DNA of 64,000 bases, from NCBI GenBank assembly GCA_026745465.1, contig JACYXH010000733.1, positions 1 through 64,000 on the forward strand, read 5' to 3'. The stretch is from Lota lota (lineage: Eukaryota; Chordata; Actinopteri; Gadiformes; Lotidae). Each line of letters starts with the position of its first letter. Within the stretch, counting starts at the first letter, position 1. Position numbers and translations under genes: made by a program. This document shows, piece by piece, positions 17,590-36,629 of this stretch. The notes under the pieces were generated by a model that saw only the letters and a program-made list of their open reading frames with translations, searched no databases and was not told the DNA's origin.

Positions 17590-17622
<33 letters not shown>
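17590..17622. repeat. (TCTG)n microsatellite
   Basis: This is a tetramer array of about 8 units, followed by anonymous DNA to 18025. Confidence 0.97.
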
Positions 17623-17623
<1 letters not shown>

Positions 17624-18022
17624 CCCCGTCTCGCTCTACGTTCCCCTGGGTTGAGTGGATTGATTCAGCCCCCCCCCCACCAGCACCCACTCACCCGCTT
17701 GCTAGCTCTCTAGCTCATTTATTGACACACTTAATCTGCAGCAAAAACCTTAACCCATTGTCCACCTCCCCGAAAAAAAAAGTTAACACTCGCTTTCAGA
17801 AAGTGTAAAAAATTTAAAAACCAAATGTTAAAAACCATGGCCTCCGATGCAGTGAAGGGGGGGAAATTGCCCACTTCAAATTCGTTGTTTTCCCATTTTT
17901 ATTTATCTTCATCTTTATACTTTATACATCTTTATATATTCCTATTTTTCTTTTGGGTGGCATCATGTTTATACTGCTGTTTAAGTGAAACTATTTAACA
18001 TGAAAATCCCTCCATACTATTT

Positions 18023-18986
<964 letters not shown>

Positions 18987-19013
18987 TACACACACACACA
19001 CACACACACACAC
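18987..19013. repeat. (AC)n microsatellite, short
   Basis: This is a pure AC run. The following 19014-19270 shows nothing recognisable. Confidence 0.96.
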
Positions 19014-19269
19014 TTGTGGCAGCGATATTTGCACATACTCCATGGTTTTCCCTATGCAGTCGCTGAGGAACTACGGTTAGTGTACAAGAATCCCATGTCC
19101 TCTAAATCTACCCGTCTAAAACGAGCATGCTTATGCTTGTGAATGGAAAGTCGTTCTCGTTTATTTCAACACCTTACGGGCTAGAAATGTGGTGGGTGCT
19201 TTATATTTCCTGCATTGAATGTATAGGTGATTTTGGGAGACCCTGCCATTTCCCATAACACACAAACAC

Positions 19270-19271
<2 letters not shown>

Positions 19272-19348
<77 letters not shown>
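19272..19348. repeat. (GT)n microsatellite, interrupted
   Basis: Two GT arrays are separated by AAG near 19315. Confidence 0.98.
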
Positions 19349-20327
<979 letters not shown>

Positions 20328-20639
20328 ATGCAAGTCATATGTAAACTAATTGTTGGGCTTTAAGGATTGACTGTTCATTTTGTAGAATCAATACTCAGGC
20401 ATGAATAGACATGCACTAATCCCAATTCAATTATATTCTTAATGTTGTTAATATATTCTCCAAAGAAGGTGAGCATTCTCTGCCCATTACAACTAGTTCA
20501 TTTTAATGCAGTGCAACATCTTGTCTGTGTAAGTATCATCATCGGTCGCAGCACATGGACTGGGCTGTGATGCAAAACTGCCACAAATTGTCACCACGGC
20601 TTCAAGTATGGATGGCTGATTTTGGCTGGACCACATTCA

Positions 20640-21018
20640 CTGTGTGTGTGTTTGTGTGTGCATCTGAATATGTGTGTGTGTGTGTGTGTGTCTCCATATA
20701 TATAAACGGGCATGTGTGTGTCTGCATATATGTGTGTGTGTGTGTGTCTGCATGTGTATGAATGTGTGTGTTTGTCTGTGTGTCTTCATATGTATGTGTG
20801 AGTGTGTGTGTCTCTGCATGTGTATGAACGTGTGTGTGTGTCTGCATATATGTGTGTGTGTGTCTGCATGTGTATGAACGTGTGTGTGTGTGTGTGTGTG
20901 TGTGTCTGCATATGTATGTGTAGGTGTGTGTGTGTGTGTGTGTCTCTGCATGTGTATGAACGTGTGTGTGTGTGTGTGTGTGTCTGCATATGTATGTGTA
21001 GGTGTGTGTGTGTGTGTC
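20640..21018. repeat. GT-rich compound minisatellite
   Basis: (GT)n blocks alternate with TCTGCATATGTATG and TCTGCATGTGTATGAA blocks. The final roughly 100-bp unit (about 20870-21018) is nearly duplicated, giving a higher-order period on top of the dinucleotide repeat. Confidence 0.9.
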
Positions 21019-22137
<1,119 letters not shown>

Positions 22138-22392
22138 CGGTGTGTGTGAGTGTGTGCGAGACAGAGACAGAACGAGAGTGTGTGGGAGAGACAGTGTGCG
22201 AGACAGAGACAGAAAGAGAGTGTGAGAGAGTGTGCGAGACAGAGACAGAAAGAGATACTGTGTGAGAGAGAGACAGAAAGAGTGAGAGAGAGTGTGTGTG
22301 AGACAGAGAAAGAAAGATGGTGTGAGAGAGTGTGCAAGACAGACAGAAAGAGAGAGAGACCGTGCGAGACGGAGACAGAAAGAGATAGTGTG
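22138..22392. repeat. GA-rich degenerate minisatellite
   Basis: This is a degenerate tandem array built from GTGTGCGAGACAGAGACAG plus GAAAGAGA. Successive units share GAGACAGAGACAGAAAGAGA-type blocks at variable spacing of roughly 25-45 bp. Confidence 0.88.
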
Positions 22393-22519
22393 TTCATTAG
22401 AGCAACTGCATAAAATATCATCAGACTGAAAATATTCTCCACGTGGGAAGTTAGAGATAATGAAAGGTTACTACAAGCAAATAGCTGATTATTTTATGCA
22501 ACGCGACTCACAGTGAATT

Positions 22520-22835
22520 GAGATCAGAATCAGAATCAGAATCAGAAAAGCTTTCTTGCCAAGTACGTTTTATAAACATACAAGGAATTTGTCTTGGTGA
22601 TGTAGGTGCACGTCATGTTCACGTTTAGATGGTATCTGAACTCACTGAGATCCCTTAACCCCTGCAATGTTCCTAAAATGGCCTGTATCTCAGAGATAAT
22701 GGGCATTTTAGGAACAGCTAGGAGAAGCCGGAAGTCCCCCCATGTCCAGAGCCCCATGTCTCTGAACATGGGGCTCGAACCCAGAACATTCTGGCTGGGA
22801 GTCGTCATGCCATGCTAATGCCAGGAGGTCGAATG
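22520..22835 (-). mobile_element. tRNA-derived SINE with LINE-type tail
   Basis: Read on the minus strand, the head (about 22835-22750) contains a GGTTCGAGCCC box, very close to the RNA polymerase III B-box consensus GGTTCGANTCC. It lies in a GTTCTGGGTTCGAGCCCC context that I recall from fish SINEs. The A box is not clear. A body follows with two hairpins. The 3' tail (about 22605-22525) reads ACAAATTCCTTGTATGT, then CTTGGCAAGAAAGC, and ends in three TGATTC repeats. That tail type is shared by many fish retroposons, probably so that a LINE enzyme can recognise it. Target-site duplications were not resolved. Confidence 0.62.
22668..22716. other. 13-bp perfect hairpin within the SINE body
   Basis: TGTTCCTAAAATG (22668-22680) pairs exactly with CATTTTAGGAACA (22704-22716) around a 23-base loop. 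A second hairpin, CCCCATGT/ACATGGGG, is at 22752-22773. Confidence 0.9.
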
Positions 22836-22884
22836 ACCCTCCATGAAGACATCATGTTTACAAACCGTTTGGCTAACGGGTTTT

Positions 22885-22927
22885 ACCACCACCACCACCA
22901 CCACCACCACCACCACCACCACCACCA
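22885..22927. repeat. (ACC)n microsatellite
   Basis: This is a pure trinucleotide array of about 14 units. Confidence 0.97.
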
Positions 22928-23081
22928 ATCACAGTTAATGTGTTTACTAAACCACACGCTGGATGATACTTGTTGATACTTATTGTGAATAATAATCAAG
23001 CTTATTATCCTTTTTCCATCGTGTGTCTGTGATTAATAAATAGTGTGCTGCGTGAGTGGGTGTGTATCTGTTAGCATGTAT

Positions 23082-23112
<31 letters not shown>
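23082..23112. repeat. (GT)n microsatellite, short
   Basis: This is a pure GT run, directly followed by T-rich DNA. Confidence 0.96.
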
Positions 23113-23115
<3 letters not shown>

Positions 23116-23252
23116 TTCTTCTTCTCATGGCAACTAACCATGTTTGGTAATTAATTAAATTCTACACTTGGAAACGCTTTCGCTGCTGCCTCAGGCCGGC
23201 ACAGATTGGATTCTCATTGGTTGGGCTCACTGCTCCACCTGCGTAATTGGGA

Positions 23253-23282
23253 TGGGGGGGGATGGGGGGGGGGGGGGGGGGG
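23253..23282. repeat. Poly(G) with GAT interruption
   Basis: Seven G, then GAT, then nineteen G. Confidence 0.95.
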
Positions 23283-23521
23283 ATTATCCAGCCTGCGGCC
23301 CAAGTCCAAGCGTTAGAAGAAATATTTTGCCATTCTACCACTCCGTTGCTCAACAGGACGCCTGTTACTGCCTGCGCTCCGATGCTCCCTCTCCCACCTA
23401 CAAATTAACTTCAACCGTGTGATAAAAGGACGGTGAACAATCTCCGCCCGCTCACAACCATTTGCCAGCCAGGGTTATCATGGCGGCATGAGTCTCAAGA
23501 GAGGGAGGGACGCAATGACGT

Positions 23522-23573
23522 CCATTTATTTATTTATTTATTTATTTCGGGGCGAAGAAAAATGGCTTCAGAC

Positions 23574-23622
<49 letters not shown>
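23522..23622. repeat. (TTTA)n and (CAGA)n microsatellites
   Basis: A TTTA tetramer array (23522-23547) and a CAGA array (23573-23622) are separated by about 25 bp of ordinary sequence. A 19-base C run follows at 23730-23748. Confidence 0.97.
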
Positions 23623-23848
23623 GCAAAAGAGAGCGAGTGAGACAGAGAGCGAGAGAGAGAGAGGTCCATTAATAAACACAGGGCGTGGCAGCACGGCCTG
23701 GCTTTCTAACACCCAGCCCTGTACAACCACCCCCCCCCCCCCCCCCCCACCACCACCATCTCCGCAACCTCACGCACCCCTGGGGCCGACCTCTGACCTC
23801 ACCTGACGTGACATGCGGTTAGCGGCCAGTCCCGCGCATCGGAGCTAT

Positions 23849-23849
<1 letters not shown>

Positions 23850-23925
<76 letters not shown>
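23850..23925. repeat. Extreme poly(G) tract, 75 G in 76 bases
   Basis: Forty-six G, one T, then twenty-nine G, with further G runs at 23957-23965 and 23986-23991. This is the longest G homopolymer block in the window and a strong G-quadruplex candidate. Its exact length should be distrusted, because sequencers and assemblers handle such runs poorly. Confidence 0.95.
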
Positions 23926-23927
<2 letters not shown>

Positions 23928-24056
23928 GTGTGTGTGAGAGTGTGTAAGGCGGAGGTTGGGGGGGGGGTAGGGAGATGGCGGGTTGGGGGGAGACAGGCAA
24001 CCCAACGGAGCACTGGGGCGATGTTTTTCCTGCTGTTGGCCAGATAAATGGCCAGC

Positions 24057-24260
24057 GTTGCATCTCGAGCTGCAACACAGCAGTAGAGTATAGCAGGGGC
24101 AGAGTGTGCTAAGCTGCAACACTGTAGCAGTAGAGTAGAGCAGGGGCAGGGTGCTGGCAGGCAGCAAACACTGCCCCTACTCTACTGCTACAGGGTTGCA
24201 TCTCGAGCTGCAACACCGTAGCAGTAGAGTAGAGCAGGGGCAGAGTGCTGGCAGGCAGCA
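24057..24260. repeat. Local repeat cluster with an inverted unit
   Basis: Three direct copies of a GAGCTGCAACAC…GTAGCAGTAGAG…GCAGGGGCAG unit begin near 24068, 24111 and 24206. A partial copy in opposite orientation lies at 24171-24193. The inverted copy can pair with 24122-24149 as a 23-bp stem with a 5-base bulge and a 21-base loop. The palindrome-like GTTGCATCTCGAGCTGCAAC occurs twice (about 24057 and 24195). Confidence 0.88.
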
Positions 24261-24356
24261 GGTGGAACCACTACGGCTGCTGCTGCCAGTAGGTGGATGG
24301 ATTGATCTGTCACATCTGTAATGCATCAAAAGGTTTCCCGGCGGAGAGAGAAAGAG

Positions 24357-24530
<174 letters not shown>

Positions 24531-24851
24531 CGCCTTGCTGGTCGCCGGGTAGAGAGGCAGCAGCAGCAGCAGACTCCCGGGAGGTAGCCATTACTCTGCC
24601 TATATATAACAGTAATCTCGTTAAGCTCCCCTCCCCCGTCTGTGCCCTGGTGGGAAGGGGGGGGGGGGAAAGCTGATTCAGTCAATAAGTGACCCCTCGG
24701 ATTGTAAATGAGATTCCAACTGTTTGCAGTCAGACACAGAGACACACTCACATCCACACACATAAACACGCAGCTGCACTCACACACGCATGAGGACGTA
24801 CACCACACAGACAAACATGCATTAACTGTTGAATGCAGCAATACTTACACA

Positions 24852-24861
<10 letters not shown>

Positions 24862-24932
<71 letters not shown>
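24862..24932. repeat. (AC)n microsatellite, 71 bp
   Basis: This is a pure AC array preceded by a short CT run. Confidence 0.98.
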
Positions 24933-24935
<3 letters not shown>

Positions 24936-24961
24936 TGATTTGCCTTTCTGCGGAAAGTACA

Positions 24962-25016
24962 TTGAAGTTAATCACAGTAGGGCCTAAAGTTAAGGCCCTA
25001 CTGTGATTAACTTCAA
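24962..25016. other. Perfect 24-bp hairpin with 7-base loop
   Basis: Bases 24962-24985 are the exact reverse complement of 24993-25016, with loop AAAGTTA (24986-24992). There are no mismatches. It is shorter than a typical pre-miRNA and too symmetrical. It may be a recent snapback duplication or the two ends of a collapsed transposon. Confidence 0.97.
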
Positions 25017-25465
25017 CCCAACCCTCAGCTGGTTAGCTCCTCAGTGCAGCTCTTTAGCTCTTATGGAGAATGAGGTCAAATAATAATTACAGTGTTTACA
25101 ATAATCCAATAAACTAGCCATTGCCTATGTTCAAAAACACTTGTTTCACAGCATAGTATTGGTTATTGAAAATAATATATTGTCCAACAGGTACCACAAA
25201 TGTCCTTCATTGTCGTGTCTGTGCGGCAAGAATCTGACATGGCAAAAGCAAATAAAGAAAGACAATATGAAGGGTAGTATCGTACACAGATTCATGTTTT
25301 TTTCTTTCAAGCGGTGAAGGTAAAAGGATTTGTCTGATTTGATGCTCATATTTCTTTCTTCAAAAGGTAAATGTGCCACGGCACCATGAGACAAAACACC
25401 TGACGTTCAACAGAAACGACCCTAGAGGCATCGAGCTGAGGTCAGTGAACCATCAACGTCTGAAA
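25017..25465. other. Anonymous DNA
   Basis: Nothing is recognised. It lies between the perfect hairpin and the CpG-rich minisatellite, and may belong to the left end of the hAT-like element. Confidence 0.45.
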
Positions 25466-25757
25466 CAGAACCGCCGTTCGCGTTCAGAACCGTCGTTCGC
25501 GTTCAGAACCGTCGTTCGCGTTCAGAACCGTCGTTCGCGTTCAGAACCGTCGTTCGCGTTCAGAACCGTCGTTCGCGTTCAGAACCGTCGTTCGCGTTCA
25601 GAACCGCCGTTCGCGTTCAGAACCGTCGTTCGCGTTCGCGTTCAGAACCGTCGTTCGCGTTCGCGTTCAGAACCGTCGTTCGCGTTCAGAACCGTCGTTC
25701 GCGTTCAGAACCGTCGTTCGCGTTCAGAACCGTCGTTCGCGTTCAGAACCGTCGTTC
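25466..25757. repeat. 19-bp CpG-rich minisatellite, ~15 units
   Basis: The unit is GTTCAGAACCGTCGTTCGC. Two places carry an extra GTTCGC hexamer (near 25633 and 25660), and two units have CCGCCG instead of CCGTCG. Each unit holds three CpGs and a small GAAC/GTTC inverted repeat. The 149-codon + strand frame is a 19-residue-period translation of this array, not a gene. Confidence 0.97.
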
Positions 25758-25844
25758 ACTTCCTTCCACACCAATACCAGTCCACAGGTAATAGGCCTCA
25801 CACAAAGTTACACAAAAGCTGAAGATGAAGATGACCGTACGCTG

Positions 25845-27250
25845 ATGGGGGAAATTTGTCCTCCTGGTTTCCAGACAAAACCGACAGAGAGAGGGAGGCA
25901 AGAAAGCTCCAACCGTCCGATTCTACTGTGACCTGTAAGGCATCCAATTTTTCTCAGCGAATCCGAAATACGCTAAAGCGAAATAGGATCGGCTTTCGTC
26001 TGCTGAGTTCATCAGCATCGCGATGGATGAAAGCCTGGATGTAAATAACGTCCCACAGCTGCTGATATGTGTCAGGAACACCACATGAGAAGTTGACGTG
26101 ACAGAAGAATTCCTTGGCAATGTTCAGCTGGTAAATAACTGAACAGGTTTAGCGATAAAGAATGCGGCACTATCAACTTCGGAAACGTTTGACGTCACCC
26201 CAGGAAGGTTTCTGCCATTACCGCAGACGGGGGCCCCAGCTAAGCCAGGGATGAGAAACGGGGCCGTGGCCCTGATGAAGGAGGCGCTGGCGGTTACCAA
26301 TCAGGACATTTTCTCGTACCACTGTACAGTACACCAACACGCGCTGTAGCCAAAGGTAAAACATAGAAATTACTGTGTGAAGCATACCACTCTCACTGTG
26401 ATGACTTGTTGTTACATGTGGAGATACGCCGGTTGTACTGCGGCCATATGCTTGCAGACTTCACGGACGTGATTGAGCCGCTGAAAGCCTTCACCATCAG
26501 GCAAGGGGAGGTTGCCCAAATGAAATGTTGTTGTTGTCAAGGAATGGCCGCTTTCGGTTTCATTTCTGTGTGACATAACATGAGCTGACCCTCAAGAAGC
26601 AGAAACGCAACAAAACGGTTTACGAACTCTCCACAGCAATCATTACCTTTTGGGACAAACTGGATTTACTCCAACCAGGTGTTGCCAATGGCGATTACAG
26701 ATTTTTCACAAACATCCGGAGAGCGATGACAAAAAATGTGTCTGCTGAGTGCTCCTCTCAGCCCCAGTTTAGAGATGTCATTAATGAGCTCAAGCAAAAC
26801 TATGAGGAACAGTTCAATGACTTCGAGCAACAACAAAATGTTGTCTTGCTTGAAAAAAAACCTGTTTATCAAACGAAAATCGAGGAAACAAGTGACCAGC
26901 TTGGACTCCCGGAACTTCAAATGGAGTTTGTGGAGTTGAAGGGATCAGAGGAACCCTGGTGTCAGCACATTTTGCAAGATGTTTTGAACTTTTGGAAGGG
27001 CAAGGACCGGGCAACTGATAAACCTCTCAAAACCCGCAAAGACGCATCCTCTCAATGTTCTCGTCAACACAACAATGCGAGGCATCGCTTTCTGCGCTGA
27101 CAAGAATCAAATGTCGAACCCAAAATCGACTGAGTGTGCAGCATACCACAGAGGCACTTCCAAACGCCGTTTCCAAGACAGAGCCTGACTTTAAAGTGTG
27201 TTTCAGGAAAAATTCCTGTAAAATGGAGAGTCAGAAATCCTATTAAATCG
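25845..27250 (+). pseudogene. Broken hAT-superfamily transposase (GTF2IRD2/ZBED-like type)
   Basis: Several frames together spell a hAT transposase interrupted by stops and frameshifts. From left to right: a block with Met-Asp-Glu-Ser-Leu-Asp (26023-26040), matching the first catalytic Asp region; Ile-Thr-Ala-Asp-Gly-Gly-Pro-Ser followed by a stop (26217-26243), matching the Thr-Asp-Gly-Ala-Pro second Asp motif; Tyr-His-Cys-Thr-Val-His-Gln (26317-26337); a block with Leu-His-Val-Glu-Ile-Arg-Arg-Leu (near 26410-26440); an open stretch of about 174 codons (26579-27100); and, after a frameshift, the C-terminal dimerisation region beginning Phe-Ser-Ser-Thr-Gln-Gln-Cys-Glu (27058-27081) and ending Glu-Pro-Asp-Phe-Lys. 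Intact relatives have roughly 600 residues. The zinc-finger N-terminus is not seen. It cannot encode an active enzyme. Confidence 0.78.
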
Positions 27251-27328
27251 GGAGTTAAATGTCCTGCCAACATTTAACCTACAAGGCAAATTTCATAACG
27301 TTAAAACAGAATGTTCAATATTTTTTTC

Positions 27329-27485
27329 CAATGGCCTGTCTATAAATGTGGAATTCAACATTGGCCTGACTATACAGTTGTTCATTTTACTAATGTTTAT
27401 TATTCAACAGTGGCCTGACTGTACAGTTTTACACTTTAAAAATGTCTTATTATATATCATCAATGGCCTGTGTAGACAATGTCAA
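27329..27485. repeat. Degenerate tandem repeat downstream of the hAT relic
   Basis: Four imperfect copies of a CAACAGTGGCCTGACTGTAC-like motif start near 27329, 27358, 27405 and 27460, each followed by AT-rich sequence. The position just after the transposase stop suggests this is part of the element's 3' non-coding end. Confidence 0.7.
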
Positions 27486-27559
27486 CTGTTGCCATGATAG
27501 TGGTTATAAACTGCAGGTATATCACAGTTACACCAAGATGACCATTCGGAGCCTGGCTT

Positions 27560-27645
27560 TGCTCAATGTTAAGTGGTGGGTTGCAACCTGCAACCTCACT
27601 GCTAGATGCTCCTTAATCCTGCACACTGCACCTTTAATATTTGAG
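27560..27645. mobile_element. Fragment of a fish short DNA transposon end
   Basis: GTTGCAACCTGCAACCTCACTGC, then TAGATGCTCCTTAA and a CACACTGCACCTTTAA end (broken here into short phrases), resemble the terminus of the element family at 40790-41457. Only one end is seen. Confidence 0.5.
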
Positions 27646-27910
27646 AGAGATGGAAAATGGCAGATGTGAAGCGAGGACCCAATGTTTGAGAAACATGTCG
27701 CTTGTTTTACTCTTTATTCAGCGGTGGAATAAAATGGATTCGATTCCACACACACGCACACACAGCATGTACGCATGCACACACACAAACACAAATGCAG
27801 ACACTCACACACACACAAACAACCACACACACAAGCTGAACCTGCAGGAATCAATATGATACACTTGAATTGATGCCGATTAGACTGGCAGTGAGACATC
27901 CAACCAGGAG

Positions 27911-31106
<3,196 letters not shown>

Positions 31107-31168
31107 CACACTCACAGGCACGTGTGACCACACACGCACGCACACACACACTCACAGGCACGTGTGAC

Positions 31169-31224
<56 letters not shown>
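31107..31224. repeat. (CA)n with duplicated CACAGGCACGTGTGACCAC block
   Basis: An ACTCACAGGCACGTGTGACC block occurs at about 31110 and again at 31150, followed by a pure CA array to 31224. The core GGCACGTGTG holds a CACGTG E-box in each copy. Confidence 0.93.
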
Positions 31225-33139
<1,915 letters not shown>

Positions 33140-33178
33140 CCCCCCCCCCCCCCCCCCCCCCATACACACACACACACA
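33140..33178. repeat. Poly(C), 22 bases, followed by (CA)n
   Basis: This is a C run (33140-33161) abutting a CA run. A second C run lies at 33445-33457. Confidence 0.95.
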
Positions 33179-34335
33179 CCTCCACCCCCACACACCCTCA
33201 CTTCTACAACCGTCGCCCCACCACATCTGCTTCATCCCTGGATGGCGGCCGAGAGGTTGAAGCTATTGGTTTTTCCGCGGGGGTGGTGTCAAGTTACCCG
33301 GTGTAAAGATATTCGTCTCTTTCGTTCCCATTCTGCTTTCCATCCTGCGCATTCCTCTCAAATGCATAACCACACACACACACTGCAGCCCTTTCCAGAT
33401 GATTGTCACATACACACACACACACTCACACTAGAGTGGTTCGACCCCCCCCCCCCCACTGCGGAATCAAATAGCGTATTGGATTCTGCGAGCCCCATCT
33501 CCGTGCTTGGTTGGCATGTCTTCTAATATCATATCCCAGGTCTCTGCACTTTGGAAATCTATAGAAACACTTCACTCTGCAAGGTACTGCTGATCGATGT
33601 GAAGAGAATACTAATACTAATCAACTTTGGCAGTTAACCTTTAGAATCAGTGTAACGTATGATTATAATGAAAATTAGGAAGAGAAAGAACGACACCTAC
33701 ATCTTTATTTTAAGTATAAGTGTACACTGAACACATTTCTTTCAGCGGAACTGGTCAAGAATAGCTGTTTCTGTAATATAAAGGCTTGATTATTTTATTA
33801 AGTATTCAGCTACTACCCTGTGGGCTTTAATGACTCTTTCTGTGATTAATAATTACAGCAATCAACGTTTTATTTCAGGTCATTCATACTAGTAATACAT
33901 TTTTCATGCACAACTTCTGAACTCCCCCCCTCCCATGTTGGTCAAAGCACCACAATTATTCCATTTTGACAAATTGCCTTTCTACTCCCAGTAACGTTAA
34001 TGAATGAACCAGTTGCTAAGTGAAGCTCTTTGTTTTTCTCTTCTCAAGATGCACGTATTTGACCAAAGTGACCACACGCACATTGTTGGATATGATGATT
34101 CCTCATGACTAATTCTAATTGTATATTGTATGAAGCCCATCTCAGATCACAGATGGGCGTTAAATAAAAGATGCATGACTTTTTCGTAATCCTTTTCTTT
34201 TCTCCGCATACACACTTACAGAAAAACATCTGCATACACACAGAACCTCTCTCTCTGTTCTTTACACGCTGTCTTTCTCACTCACAGAACCAGAAACCTC
34301 TGCACCCACACACGCGCTCAAACACATACACACGC

Positions 34336-34338
<3 letters not shown>
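33179..34338. other. Anonymous DNA
   Basis: There is no gene. A small hairpin, GCCCATCT/AGATGGGC with an 8-base loop, lies at 34135-34158. Confidence 0.5.

Positions 34339-34371
<33 letters not shown>
34339..34371. repeat. (CA)n microsatellite, short
   Basis: This is a CA run in a wider AC-rich region (34300-34440). Another AC array lies at 34815-34852 within an AC-rich 34680-34852 region. Confidence 0.95.
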
Positions 34372-34374
<3 letters not shown>

Positions 34375-34811
34375 TACTCTTTCCATACTGTACACACTCT
34401 TTGTCTCCACTTACACCACTGCAAACACACAAACACACACACAGCCATAACTGTACCTGTACTGTGTGTGTTGAGGATGTCACATTTTGCGACGATGCGG
34501 CCCGACTCTACGAGTGGGCTCAGACTGCTACTGCAGAATCTTAAGTTGCTGCTCCTCAGCCACCGGGTCGGCGGTGCGCCCCTGTGAGCCCATCAGGGGT
34601 GTCAGAGTGCTACGGCACCCAACAGCAACCCGACCACCGGAGCACAGCGAGAGCTCTTCAACAAAACGATACAAACGTTCCTCACACGCACACAATCACA
34701 CTTGCACAGAATCAGACACTCACAGATATAAACAAACACACACACACATAAACACACACAGACTCACACAAACACACACACACAAACACTTACAGAAACA
34801 CAACCATACAG

Positions 34812-34855
<44 letters not shown>

Positions 34856-35069
34856 CTGCCACCTGCATGCAGTGTGGGGCTGCCCAGGTGTGAGCGGGGG
34901 CAGAGGAAGGTAATGGCTCTTCCTGCCCGGTGGCACTCCTCAAAGACCCCGGCCCCATGTTGACACGTGGATGTGCAGCACGTCTGAGTGCCTGAAGAAC
35001 CACAGAAAGGCTGTCAAATAAACAAGATAATAACAATATATGTTATTATGCTGCTTAGGTAATGGCGCT

Positions 35070-35220
35070 AGCAGAATGGCTTTTGTTATATTTAAGTGTG
35101 TGTATGTGTGTGTGTTGTTGTTGTTGTTGTATGTATTTGCGTGCGTGCCCACGTGTGTGTATTTACGTGTGTGTGCGTGTGTAGTTGTGTGCGTGTGTGT
35201 GTGTCTTTGTCTACTGGGTT
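35070..35220. repeat. GT-rich degenerate region with (TTG)n
   Basis: Alternating GTGTGT and GCGTG phrases surround a (TTG)n run near 35113-35129. Confidence 0.8.
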
Positions 35221-35411
35221 TGATTAACCTTAAACCTGACGAAGAGGAAGAGAGTGCAGATTTGCATTCTGCTCATTCAGATGCTGAAGATGACTCATGC
35301 AAAATACCGCCCTGCTGTCTCTCCTGCTTGGATTCGAGCGATCCCAGCGAGAAGCAGGTCTACATACGCCTCCATTTGAAACGCCGGTTCTGCATGAGGT
35401 CAATGCTATAA
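35221..35411 (+). other. Unassigned open segment, possibly chance
   Basis: A + strand frame stays open from inside the GT-rich repeat to a stop at about 35409. Its non-repeat part is about 60 codons, begins Asn-Leu-Lys-Pro-Asp-Glu-Glu-Glu-Glu and is acidic, then basic near the end. I do not recognise it. No convincing splice acceptor sits at its left edge, so it is listed only as a region to check. Confidence 0.15.
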
Positions 35412-36037
35412 AAAAAAAGATGCCTTGGAATACACTTTTAAATCCCCTGATTGGGATATGACTATAAAAACCTCAAATGTGCAGTTATGTTGCTATTTAC
35501 TGTGAAATAAAAACATTACTAAAGGCACAACGCAACAAAAACAAACTAGTTTGTACTTTTTTCACTTTTCAGTACAGCACAATTAGGCATTGGTCTTGAT
35601 GGGCAGTGTATAGGGGGCATAATTATGTTTTTATACAACTTCTGCCGTCCTCAGTTCACAACCTTCTTTCCCCAAGTACCGCCAATTTAACAAGCTTGCA
35701 TGAGAACAGCCATGTGAACTTGTGCCGCTTGAATATGTCATTTGTCCTGAAAAGAGAAACGTGCTGCAGTGTGATATGAATGCAACAGCAGCGTGCCATT
35801 AGAAAATATAAGAAAAAGCCCCAAAACACTCAGGATGACCTTCCGTGTTGCTTTGTTTTGCCGCTCTCTGTGGCAGCAGAGGACAAAGATAGCCTGGAGA
35901 CGAAGATGATTGCAGTCGAAATGAATCACGCTTCACATGGACACATGTAGCATTTCACATCAGTTTAGTGGATCAACTCCACTCTAAAATAATGGATAGA
36001 CAAAAAGGTTTGCATATAACAGAATTGAACACACACA
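35412..36037. other. Anonymous DNA
   Basis: Nothing is recognised. Confidence 0.5.

Positions 36038-36629
<592 letters not shown>

Noticed and set aside
22750..22835. Functional tRNA gene at the B-box-like motif
   Set aside because: No acceptor-stem pairing or anticodon arm can be drawn and no T-tract follows. A SINE head explains it better.
24962..25016. microRNA precursor
   Set aside because: The stem is only 24 bp, fully perfect and with a 7-base loop, and the flanks do not extend the pairing. Typical animal precursors have about 33-bp imperfect stems. Kept as a hairpin finding only.
25373..25822. 149-codon + strand Arg/Ser-rich frame
   Set aside because: It is a 19-residue-period translation of the 19-bp minisatellite, with no flanking domain.
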